Positions 1 to 6,283 of a stretch of 7,116 nucleotides of DNA are shown here, piece by piece. Within the stretch, counting starts at the first letter, position 1; every line of letters starts with the position of its first letter. A model generated the notes under the pieces. The model did no database searches. It was not told the DNA's origin and worked only from the letters and a program-made list of their open reading frames with translations. This stretch comes from Desulfuromonadales bacterium (GTDB taxonomy: Bacteria; Desulfobacterota; Desulfuromonadia; Desulfuromonadales; BM103): positions 1 through 7,116 of the forward strand of contig JAOUDB010000133.1 in the NCBI GenBank assembly GCA_029859485.1, read 5' to 3'. The position numbers and the translations under genes are program-made.

Positions 1-126
1 ACCCTTGCCGTCCGGCTAACGGTTCCCGTCATCAGGGTCCGTAGAGGACTTTCACCTCCAGGTCACCAGTTGGACACCACATCTAACCGGATGGCGCTTT
101 CGCGCCGTGCGCCATGCCTGGCACAC
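1..126 (-). mobile_element. Group IIC intron, 5' end (partial, runs off the left edge)
   Basis: Read on the minus strand from 126 downwards, the sequence opens with GTGTGCCAGGCATGG. As I remember them, the Bacillus halodurans and Oceanobacillus iheyensis group IIC introns start with GTGTGCCCGGCATGG, a 14 of 15 match. Further in are the conserved domain I pieces GGTGAAAGTCC (opposite 46-56) and, at the edge, CGGCAAGGGT (opposite 1-10). A perfect hairpin with a GAAA (GNRA) tetraloop, GGCGC-GAAA-GCGCC, lies opposite 93-106. The insertion point is 6 nt beyond the T-run of an intrinsic terminator and in the same orientation as the terminated gene, the known habit of class C introns, which recognise terminator stem-loops. 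Catalytic domain V, the intron-encoded reverse transcriptase and the 3' splice site would lie to the left and cannot be seen, so intactness is unknown. The family call is firm from motifs; the exact first base (126, or 127) rests on the GTGYG consensus. Confidence 0.85.
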
Positions 127-132
127 CAAACT

Positions 133-169
133 AAAAAGCCCGTATGCATAATGCATACGGGCTTTTTTT
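133..169 (-). terminator. Perfect intrinsic terminator of the outer-membrane channel gene
   Basis: A 17-bp perfect inverted repeat (133-149 and 151-167) is separated by one base. The stem core GCCCGTATGCAT/ATGCATACGGGC is flanked by A-runs on one side and T-runs on the other, so it can act in either direction. It starts 27 nt past the stop codon of the minus-strand channel gene and is almost certainly its terminator. No plus-strand gene is seen entering it. On the minus strand it also supplies the stem-loop next to which the group IIC intron has inserted. Confidence 0.93.
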
Positions 170-196
170 ATACTAACGAGACTGTTTTGAGAAGAT

Positions 197-1555
197 TCAG
201 TCTGCTTCGGTTTTATTGGCTGCGGCGTAAAACTGTGGATCAATCTGCAGGCTTTCATTCAACTTGCCGGTCAGGGCAAGAAGCCGCTCGGCCGCAATCA
301 CTTCGTTGGTTTTTGCGGTGATCATCAGGCCGGCAGACTGGAACTTTTCATTATGGGCATCAAGCACGTCAAGCAGTGTGCGTTGACCAACGTTAAACTG
401 TTTGAGATAAGAATCGAGAGTTTTCTGGTTGTAGTTCAGCGCGTCGCCGAACGAAACAACCTGCTTGCGTGCTGATTCCAGCTCCGCCCAAGTGGTGCGG
501 GTCTCCTCGATGACCATGTCACGTTGGTCGTCACGTTGGGCTGCTGCCTGCAGCTTGCGCGCCATAGCAGCTTTACGGTCGGCAACATCCGAGTGGCCTT
601 TAAAAATATTCCAGCGCAGGCGCATCATCGCCTGGTTGTTGTGCTCATAGGTCTCTGAGCTTTCAACCTGGTCTTCATAGCTTGAACTTAATTCCGCATG
701 AACTTTTGGCAAAAAATTTGATTTGCTCAATTCGATCCGGCCGTCTGCTTCGTCAATATTTGCATCGAGTGCCAAGGTTTTTGGATTGCGCTCTGCGGTC
801 TGTTGCACCGCTTCGTCCAATGACCCGGGCAAGATACCGGGAGGAACAATGAAAAATTCAATCTCACCGGCCAGTTTGCCAACAAAGCGCTGGTAGTTCG
901 CCTCGGCAGACTTGAGACCCGCCTGGGTCTCGGCCAGTGAGGCATAAGCCCGGGCGAGGCGAGCCTGGGTCTGGTCAACGTCCGCGATGCTTCCAGCGCC
1001 GCCTTCCTGGCGTTCTTCAAGCTTGTCGAGAATTTCGAGATGATCATTGACATTCTTTTCTGCCAGCCCGACCAGCTCACGCTGTCGGAAGACTTCCATG
1101 TGAGCGATAATTGCATCGAGTGCAATCGCCTCGGCATTGTCGAAAGTCCGATAGCCGGCAGAGACCAGCTTGGCTTCTTCTATTTCAACAAGGCTCCTGG
1201 TTTCCTTACCGTCGTAGAGCAGTTGTGACAGGCGGATTGATCCTTCAAGACGATCGTAGAAGTTATGCTCATTGCCCTGGGCTCGGGTGAATGGGTCACT
1301 ATGAGCTTCGATCCCATAGCCGAAAGCAACGTCGACCTGAGGAAGATAGCCGCCCCAGGCACGATCGCGCTCATAGCCGATTGCTTCCTGGTTGGCTTCC
1401 AGGACTTGCAGTCGCGGGCTGTACTCAAGGGCAGTTGTGACCGTGTCTGCCAACTTTACAGTCGTGTCCTGCGCCAAAGCGGTGGCACCTGTAAGTACAA
1501 CAAGAGAAAGGGCCATGCTTAAAAACAGCCCCGTCACGAATATCTTCTTCATCAT
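197..1555 (-). CDS. TolC-family (LapE/AggA-like) outer-membrane channel of a type I secretion system
   Basis: This 452-residue protein has the usual length of TolC-type outer-membrane efflux proteins. Residues 1-28 form a Sec signal peptide (MMKK, a hydrophobic core, then ALA before QD). The mature part shows two similar alpha-helical/beta halves (about 35-225 and 240-440), the duplicated OEP fold whose trimer makes the periplasmic tunnel and outer-membrane barrel. The family hallmark LLDVLDAHN is at 394-402, followed by ERLLALTGKL. The ATG at 1555 follows a strong GAGGAGGG site (opposite 1563-1570) with 7-nt spacing; a second ATG is the very next codon. The gene is divergent from the exporter and adaptor genes, so the obvious role is outer-membrane exit duct for the same adhesin secretion machine, equivalent to LapE. 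I leave the symbol blank because TolC-family orthology cannot be fixed without a tree. A general efflux role is the alternative. It ends at a terminator next to a group IIC intron. Confidence 0.92.
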   Translation of the reverse strand: MMKKIFVTGLFLSMALSLVVLTGATALAQDTTVKLADTVTTALEYSPRLQVLEANQEAIGYERDRAWGGYLPQVDVAFGYGIEAHSDPFTRAQGNEHNFYDRLEGSIRLSQLLYDGKETRSLVEIEEAKLVSAGYRTFDNAEAIALDAIIAHMEVFRQRELVGLAEKNVNDHLEILDKLEERQEGGAGSIADVDQTQARLARAYASLAETQAGLKSAEANYQRFVGKLAGEIEFFIVPPGILPGSLDEAVQQTAERNPKTLALDANIDEADGRIELSKSNFLPKVHAELSSSYEDQVESSETYEHNNQAMMRLRWNIFKGHSDVADRKAAMARKLQAAAQRDDQRDMVIEETRTTWAELESARKQVVSFGDALNYNQKTLDSYLKQFNVGQRTLLDVLDAHNEKFQSAGLMITAKTNEVIAAERLLALTGKLNESLQIDPQFYAAANKTEAD

Positions 1556-1618
1556 TATTTAACCCTCCTCATTTCATGTCCGTGTTGCTTATCTGTTTGT
1601 ATCCAGAAACGCTTAATA

Positions 1619-1633
1619 TTACAAGTACTGTAA
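1619..1633. repeat. Palindrome TTACA-N5-TGTAA, possible operator
   Basis: TTACA and TGTAA are exact inverted arms around AGTAC. A related half-site, TAAGTACAGGTA, lies about 20 bp to the right (1646-1657) and overlaps the candidate -10 of the channel promoter. The placement just downstream of that promoter's predicted start suits a repressor site. The binding protein is unknown, and a chance palindrome in AT-rich DNA cannot be excluded. Confidence 0.3.
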
Positions 1634-1653
1634 AACTTTTTAGGGTAAGTACA

Positions 1654-1681
1654 GGTATACCAAAGATTCAGAGCTTGCCAA
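1654..1681 (-). promoter_or_regulatory. Candidate sigma-70 promoter for the outer-membrane channel gene
   Basis: On the minus strand TTGGCA (opposite 1676-1681; 5 of 6 to the -35 consensus) and TATACC (opposite 1654-1659; 4 of 6 to the -10) are separated by 16 nt. Transcription would begin near 1647, giving a leader of about 90 nt before the ATG at 1555. It is the best-spaced minus-strand pair I found in the divergent gap, but it comes from inspection only. Confidence 0.35.
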
Positions 1682-1708
1682 ACGTAAACCTTTATATTTA
1701 TGATCCTT

Positions 1709-1731
1709 TTGACTGGTTGATCAATGGTCAA
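1709..1731. repeat. Nested palindrome (TTGAC...GTCAA around TTGATCAA), possible operator
   Basis: Outer arms TTGAC (1709-1713) and GTCAA (1727-1731) enclose a perfect 8-bp palindrome TTGATCAA (1717-1724), offset by half a base from the outer centre. TTGACT at 1709 could also act as a plus-strand -35 with TATTTG at 1732 (17-nt spacer). It sits near the middle of the divergent gap, where a regulator could control both transcripts. Function is inferred from position and symmetry only. Confidence 0.3.
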
Positions 1732-1773
1732 TATTTGATGAATCGGTTTGGAATATCACATTTGTCTGAATAA

Positions 1774-1790
1774 ATGCTATAGTCTAGCAT
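1774..1790 (+). promoter_or_regulatory. Candidate extended -10 promoter for the lap operon, embedded in an inverted repeat
   Basis: TGC followed by TATAGT (1775-1783) is a good extended -10 element (5 of 6 to TATAAT plus the TGn motif). No convincing -35 lies 16-18 nt upstream, which extended -10 promoters tolerate. The element is contained in a perfect inverted repeat, ATGCTA-N5-TAGCAT (1774-1790), so a dimeric regulator binding there would block RNA polymerase. Transcription would start near 1790, leaving a leader of about 100 nt before the exporter ATG. That leader holds a T8 tract (1831-1838) and a weak GCTCC/GGAGC pairing (1824-1828 with 1847-1851). Confidence 0.45.
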
Positions 1791-1892
1791 GTAAATTGCT
1801 TGAATTATTACTTTTAAACGATCGCTCCAGTTTTTTTTAAGATGGGGGAGCCCAAGCCCTTGAAATCATTTGTTTGACCCTGACGAGGGACC

Positions 1893-4139
1893 ATGCCAGA
1901 AGAAAAAAAACAGACGGAAATAGCGCAAGAAACTGTTGAGAAACAAAACACTCCAAAGGAAACGCCCCAGAAACCGCAGCCAAGGCGTCGCTCCAGCGAC
2001 TTTGTGTCACCGGGATTAGTTGACTATGAGCCTCCGGTTTTGCGTTGTCTCTCCCTGGTTGCCGGACTCCTCGGCAGGCCGGTTTCCACCGTTGCCCTTA
2101 AAGCGGGTATGCCGCAGGGCCGGGAGCGGCCACCTCTTGCTGTTTGTATCAGGGCGGCAGAACAGGCCGGCCTGATCGTCCGCACCTTCCACAAGCCACG
2201 GATCCAGGATATTTCCTCCTTGATCATGCCCTGCATCCTGGTGCTACAGAATGATCAAGCGTGTATCCTTAGCGCCCTGGAAGATGACCATGCCGAGGTG
2301 ATCTTCCCACAGGGTGGGGGTACTAGCAAACGGCTCTCTCTGGAGCAACTTCAGCCACAGTATTCAGGCTATGTCCTGCTTGCGAGTCCGGAAGGCAAGC
2401 TTGACCAAAGGGCCAGCGACCTCAGGTTGGTTGACACCCGGGAATGGTTCTGGGGGACCATCTTCAAGTTCTTCCCGATCTACAAGCATGTGCTGCTGGC
2501 GACAGTGATGGTGAATATCCTGGCCCTGGCCAGCCCCTTATTCATCATGAACGTCTATGATCGGGTTGTGCCAAACAGCGCCTTCGACACCCTCTGGGCA
2601 CTGGCCATCGGGGTTTTTATCGCCTACCTGTTTGATTTCCTGCTTCGCAACCTGAGGGGTTATTTCGCTGATGTTGCCGGTAAGAACGCCGACGTTATTA
2701 TCGCCAGCAAACTGATGCAGCAGATGACGGCGATGCGCTTTGATCATAAGCCTGAATCCGCCGGAACTTTGGCGAACAACCTGCGTGAGTTCGAGTCTCT
2801 GCGCGAGTTTTTCAGCTCCACGACCCTGATGGCCCTGGTCGATATGCCTTTCATCTTCCTCTTTGTCGGCCTGATCTCCTATATCGCTGGACCGCTCGCC
2901 TATGCACCACTTGTGGCCGTACCGGTGGTGGTTCTGGTCGGGTATTTTCTGCAACTGCCGTTTCAGCGCATTATCGAAAAAAGCTTCCGTGAGGGTGCCC
3001 AGAAAAATGCCTTGCTGGTCGAAGCGATCACCGGCCTGGAGACGATCAAGACGAGCATGGCCGAAGGCCAGATCCAAAAGCGCTGGGAAGAGGTGATCGG
3101 CCTGAACGCAAAGTCAACCAGCAGGGCTCGTGCGCTCTCCAACTTTTCAATCTCCTTTTCGCAATGGTCCGCTCAACTGGTGAGCGTAGCGATTATCATC
3201 GGGGGTGTTTACCTGATTTCCGAAGGGGAGTTGACCCTGGGTGGCCTGATTGCCTGTAACATCCTGGTTGGTCGGGCGATGGCTCCGCTCGGTGCCGTGG
3301 CTGCCATGCTGACTCGATTACAGCAATCACGTATGGCGCTGAAATCACTTGATCTGCTGATGAAACAACCGAATGAGAGGCCTCTTGATAACGAGTTTAT
3401 CCAGGCGAAAAACCTGCTTCCTTCTATGAGCTTTGAAAATGTGCATTTCCAGTATCCTAACAGCCAAACACCGGCTCTTGATGGCGTCTCGCTGTATATC
3501 AAACCGGGTGAGAAGGTCGCGGTCCTTGGCCGAACCGGCTCGGGGAAGAGTACCCTGGGAAGGCTCTGCATGGGCCTCTATGAACCGCAGAAAGGTGCCG
3601 TAAAACTAGATGGCATTGACCTTCGACAATTGCACGTCGCTGATTTACGCAGTCATATCGGCTACGTAAGCCAGGACAACTATCTCTTCTACGGCAGTAT
3701 TCGTGATAATATCGCCTTCGGTGCTCCTTATGTTGACGGCCCGGCGATTCTGAGCGCTGCCAACCTGGCGGGGGTGACAGATTTTGTTAAGGGCCATCCT
3801 GCCGGTTTTGACTGGCAGGTCGGTGAGCGCGGCATGAACCTCTCCGGAGGTCAGCGTCAGGCGGTGACTATTGCCAGGGCTCTGCTTCTTGATCCGGATA
3901 TCCTGATTTTTGATGAACCGACCAGCGCCATGGATAACAACGCCGAGCTTCTGTTGCGACAGCGGATGAAAGCAAGCCTGGCAGACAAAACTCTGTTGTT
4001 ATTCACGCACCGCACCAGCTTGCTGGAGCTGGTCGAGCGCGTGGTTATTATGGAGGCCGGCAAGGTTGTCGCCGACGGTCCTAAAGCGGATGTCCTGAAA
4101 GCTCTCAAAAGCGGCGCAATCGGCGCCAAGAAACGATAA
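1893..4139 (+). CDS. lapB: LapB-like type I secretion ABC permease/ATPase with degenerate C39-like domain
   Basis: This 748-residue inner-membrane exporter uses ATP to drive an unfolded substrate, in this family a giant RTX adhesin, through the adaptor and outer-membrane channel. Residues 1-40 are a hydrophilic Lys/Glu/Gln/Pro-rich extension ending in RRRSS. Residues 45-165 are a C39 peptidase-like domain that looks inactive: the structural-type Cys is present (C52) but the catalytic Cys position (about 48) is Pro, and the catalytic His position (about 123) is Ala. Six membrane segments follow at about 199-222, 234-252, 311-331, 335-356, 424-443 and 449-470. The nucleotide-binding domain has Walker A GRTGSGKST (546-554), signature LSGGQ (650-654), Walker B ILIFDEP (670-676) and H-loop His706. 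The ATG is the first start after an in-frame stop; its ribosome site GAGGGA (1885-1890) is unusually close. Loss of the peptidase residues argues against a bacteriocin exporter and for LapB. The adaptor starts 12 nt after the stop. Confidence 0.93.
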   Translation: MPEEKKQTEIAQETVEKQNTPKETPQKPQPRRRSSDFVSPGLVDYEPPVLRCLSLVAGLLGRPVSTVALKAGMPQGRERPPLAVCIRAAEQAGLIVRTFHKPRIQDISSLIMPCILVLQNDQACILSALEDDHAEVIFPQGGGTSKRLSLEQLQPQYSGYVLLASPEGKLDQRASDLRLVDTREWFWGTIFKFFPIYKHVLLATVMVNILALASPLFIMNVYDRVVPNSAFDTLWALAIGVFIAYLFDFLLRNLRGYFADVAGKNADVIIASKLMQQMTAMRFDHKPESAGTLANNLREFESLREFFSSTTLMALVDMPFIFLFVGLISYIAGPLAYAPLVAVPVVVLVGYFLQLPFQRIIEKSFREGAQKNALLVEAITGLETIKTSMAEGQIQKRWEEVIGLNAKSTSRARALSNFSISFSQWSAQLVSVAIIIGGVYLISEGELTLGGLIACNILVGRAMAPLGAVAAMLTRLQQSRMALKSLDLLMKQPNERPLDNEFIQAKNLLPSMSFENVHFQYPNSQTPALDGVSLYIKPGEKVAVLGRTGSGKSTLGRLCMGLYEPQKGAVKLDGIDLRQLHVADLRSHIGYVSQDNYLFYGSIRDNIAFGAPYVDGPAILSAANLAGVTDFVKGHPAGFDWQVGERGMNLSGGQRQAVTIARALLLDPDILIFDEPTSAMDNNAELLLRQRMKASLADKTLLLFTHRTSLLELVERVVIMEAGKVVADGPKADVLKALKSGAIGAKKR

Positions 4140-4151
4140 GAGTCTGCCATT

Positions 4152-5537
4152 ATGTCGAAGCCTAAAGAGATAAAAGACGCATTTGATCGTCGGGAACGAC
4201 AGGGTTTGTTAAGCGCGTTCAGCGAGGAAGAGGACCTGCATTTCATGAGTGAAGTCGATGCGGCCATTCATCGTAAGGGCAGCTCGATTGCTTTTGTTCT
4301 TACTCTGGTGATCGGCCTGTTGATGATCACTTTTGTCGTGTGGGCACATTTTACGGTTTTGGACGAGGTGACCCGCGGCATGGGCTCGGTGATCCCTTCT
4401 CAGAAGGTGCAGATGATACAGAATCTGGAGGGTGGGATTCTCCAGGAAATTTCGGTCCAGGAGAATCAGATCGTCAATAAAGGCGATATCCTGATTCGTA
4501 TCGATAACGAACTGGCGGCAAGCCAGTATCGGGACGCCTTTACCAAGGCCGCCGAGCATGAAGCGGCCATTCTGCGCTTGAACGAGGAGATCGAAGGAAA
4601 ATCAAAACTCGTCTTCCCCGAAAGCTTCAATGAAGCGGACCCGCAAGTTCTGAATGACCAGAATTCGATTTTCCGGGCACGGCAAGATCAGTTGGAGGCG
4701 GAGCTTAACGTCCTGCGTTCTCAGCACAGCCAGAGGCAGCAGGAAATAAAGGAAATGCAAAGCCGTAAAGCACAGCTCGAACAAGGACTTGGCCTAGCAA
4801 AACAGCAGCGTGATATTGCCAAGCCCCTGGTTGACCAGGGTGTCTATCCTCGCGTTGATTATCTGGCCCTGGAGCGTGAGATCTCGTCGCTACAGGGCGA
4901 TATTGACGCCTTGCGCCTGGCGATTCCGCGCATCCGGCAGGCTGCCAACGAGGCGAGCCGCCGTATCGAACAAAGGCGTGCCGAGTTCAAAGCTATCGCC
5001 CTTGATGAAATAAACAGTCGTCGTGGCGAGTTGAAATCTCTGCAACAGATCATGTCGGCAGGAGAAGACCGTGTCACACGTACCGACATCCGCTCTCCTG
5101 TCCGCGGTACGATCAAGCAGATCAATCTGAATACGATCGGCGGCGTGGTTCGCCCCGGCGAATCGATCCTGGAGATCGTGCCTCTCGACGACACCTTGTT
5201 GATCGAGGCACGTATTCGTCCAGCTGATATCGCGTTCCTGCATCCTGGGCAGAAGGCCATGATCAAGATTACCGCTTATGATTTCTCCATCTTCGGTGGC
5301 CTGGATGGCGTCCTGGAGTCGATCAGCGCCGATACCATCGAGGATGATGATGGCGAGAGCTTTTACAAGGTAAAATTGAGGACTCAGAAAAATGCCATTG
5401 CTTATCGTGGTGAAGAATTGCCTATTATGCCGGGGATGACGGCCAGTATTGATATACTCACCGGCAAAAAGTCTGTTCTGGCTTACCTTCTGAAACCAAT
5501 TTTGCGCACCAAGCAGAACGCTCTGCGGGAACGTTAG
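4152..5537 (+). CDS. lapC: LapC-like HlyD-family periplasmic adaptor (membrane fusion protein) of type I secretion
   Basis: This 461-residue adaptor couples the ABC exporter in the inner membrane to the outer-membrane channel. A cytoplasmic stretch of about 43 residues precedes one membrane segment (about 44-67). Next is the typical entry DEVTRGMGSVIPSQKVQ, then NLEGGIL (91-97), the first lipoyl-like half-motif (about 80-118). A long Gln/Glu/Arg-rich coiled-coil hairpin spans 120-300. The second lipoyl half follows (DIRSPVRGTIKQI, from 312), and then a beta-barrel region ending in the family tail GMTASIDILTGKKSVLAYLL (428-447). Length and layout are normal for LapC/HlyD proteins. The ribosome site before the ATG is weak (AAGAG, 4138-4142). 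An internal ATG at 4245 (Met32) follows GAGGAAGAGG, so a shorter form starting FMSEVDAA is possible; both keep the membrane segment. The gene sits 12 nt after the exporter gene and 14 nt before the protease gene. Confidence 0.93.
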   Translation: MSKPKEIKDAFDRRERQGLLSAFSEEEDLHFMSEVDAAIHRKGSSIAFVLTLVIGLLMITFVVWAHFTVLDEVTRGMGSVIPSQKVQMIQNLEGGILQEISVQENQIVNKGDILIRIDNELAASQYRDAFTKAAEHEAAILRLNEEIEGKSKLVFPESFNEADPQVLNDQNSIFRARQDQLEAELNVLRSQHSQRQQEIKEMQSRKAQLEQGLGLAKQQRDIAKPLVDQGVYPRVDYLALEREISSLQGDIDALRLAIPRIRQAANEASRRIEQRRAEFKAIALDEINSRRGELKSLQQIMSAGEDRVTRTDIRSPVRGTIKQINLNTIGGVVRPGESILEIVPLDDTLLIEARIRPADIAFLHPGQKAMIKITAYDFSIFGGLDGVLESISADTIEDDDGESFYKVKLRTQKNAIAYRGEELPIMPGMTASIDILTGKKSVLAYLLKPILRTKQNALRER

Positions 5538-5551
5538 TCGGAACTGTGAAT

Positions 5552-6247
5552 ATGCCGAAACTTCGCTGCTTTCTTTTCATTTTGGCCATAAGCCTCCTGG
5601 TAGGACCTTGGGGCTGTGGATCCAAGGCTTCGGCAAAGCCTACAGATAGCATTGCCCCGGCAATCAAGCCCGGAAAAGGCCTGTTCCGCAGCCATGAGTT
5701 TCGCAGCACCTTGAGAGCCCTGCCTAACTGGACGCGGGTCCTAGCCTCGGCAGAAAAACAGACTGACACCTTCTATGCTTGCAATGCAAGCGCAGAGGTC
5801 TGTTCTTCGTCGGCATTAAGTTGGCAGAAGGTTATCAAGCAGGGCCAGGGTCTTGCCCCCATGGCACAACTCAAGTCGGTCAACACGTATTTCAACCGTT
5901 GGCCATACGGGCTTGATATTGATATTTATGGAGTCAGCGATTACTGGGCGACACCGGGTGAGTTTCTCAAACTCTCCGGGGACTGTGAGGATTACAGTAT
6001 TACCAAATATTATGCCCTGCGTAAGCTCGGGTTCTCCGTTGATGACATGCGCATCGTTCTTTTGAAAGACACTATCCGTAACATCTCCCATGCGGTATTG
6101 GCGGTGAAGATAGATGATGAATCATATATTCTGGATAATGTGTCTGATCTGGTGCTCTCGCATCTCAAGTACGAGCACTATGTTCCGCAATATTCTGTTA
6201 ACGAGTTTTACCGGTGGGCCCATGTATCGCCAGGCGCGTTACGTTAG
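5552..6247 (+). CDS. lapG: LapG-like periplasmic transglutaminase-like cysteine protease (BTLCP family)
   Basis: LapG-family proteases cleave the N-terminal retention module of a type I-secreted adhesin in the periplasm, releasing it from the surface. From ATG 5552 the protein has 231 residues, a normal length. The triad is visible: Cys145 in SGDCEDY, His180 in ISHAVL and Asp195 in YILDN. The acidic residues beside the Cys resemble the calcium-binding site known in LapG. A Sec signal is present: MPKLRC, a hydrophobic core (FLFILAISLLVG), then either cleavage after ASA (26-28) or a lipoprotein Cys22. The sequence before that Cys (PWG) is a poor lipobox, so a soluble periplasmic protein is more likely. 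A GTG at 5546 would add two residues, but the only upstream purine patch (GGAA, 5540-5543) is too close to it and better spaced for ATG 5552. The position directly after exporter and adaptor genes supports adhesin processing; a different substrate is possible. Confidence 0.92.
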   Translation: MPKLRCFLFILAISLLVGPWGCGSKASAKPTDSIAPAIKPGKGLFRSHEFRSTLRALPNWTRVLASAEKQTDTFYACNASAEVCSSSALSWQKVIKQGQGLAPMAQLKSVNTYFNRWPYGLDIDIYGVSDYWATPGEFLKLSGDCEDYSITKYYALRKLGFSVDDMRIVLLKDTIRNISHAVLAVKIDDESYILDNVSDLVLSHLKYEHYVPQYSVNEFYRWAHVSPGALR

Positions 6248-6268
6248 GCTTGTTGCCTGACTTAAGCT

Positions 6269-6274
6269 AAGGAG
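6269..6274 (+). promoter_or_regulatory. Strong ribosome binding site fixing the start of the sensor gene
   Basis: AAGGAG with a 9-nt gap to ATG 6284 is the best Shine-Dalgarno match in the plus-strand operon. It decides the start of the truncated last gene, whose frame stays open to the window end. The 36-nt intergenic gap also holds a small hairpin AGGC-N5-GCCT (6246-6258), too weak and without a T-run to be a terminator, so read-through from the protease gene is expected. Confidence 0.7.
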
Positions 6275-6283
6275 AAGCAAGCA

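Larger units (their letters stand above)
1556..1892. other. Divergent intergenic regulatory region
   Basis: This 337-bp gap separates the minus-strand channel gene from the plus-strand exporter operon and is much richer in A and T than its flanks. It holds candidate promoters in both directions and three small palindromes listed separately. I see no tRNA, no recognisable c-di-GMP riboswitch core and no convincing small gene; an open frame at 1576-1773 has no ribosome binding site and no family resemblance. Confidence 0.7.

Noticed and set aside
52..258. Open frame of 68 codons on the minus strand
   Set aside because: It overlaps the 3' end of the channel gene in another frame, then crosses the terminator and the intron boundary; no start signal or family likeness.
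70..321. Open frame of 83 codons on the plus strand at the left edge
   Set aside because: It runs through intron RNA structure, a perfect terminator and the antisense of the channel gene's 3' end. It has no ribosome site, so it is a by-product of other features.
1576..1773. Open frame of 65 codons on the plus strand in the divergent gap
   Set aside because: No Shine-Dalgarno sequence before its ATG, AT-rich codon content unlike the neighbours, and it covers the likely promoters.
1790..1892. A c-di-GMP (GEMM-type) riboswitch in the exporter leader
   Set aside because: The leader is about 100 nt, but I could not find the conserved GEMM core or paired stems; it has only a T8 tract and one weak 5-bp pairing.
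2538..3077. Open frame of 179 codons antisense to the exporter gene
   Set aside because: It lies wholly within a well-supported ABC exporter reading frame and has no recognisable domains; long antisense frames are common in GC-balanced coding DNA.
1893..4139. Exporter as a bacteriocin-processing ABC transporter
   Set aside because: The N-terminal C39-like domain lacks the catalytic Cys and His, no small double-glycine leader peptide gene is visible, and the adaptor plus LapG-like protease point to adhesin export.
6246..6258. Terminator between the protease and sensor genes
   Set aside because: AGGC-N5-GCCT is a 4-bp stem without a T-run, too weak to stop transcription.
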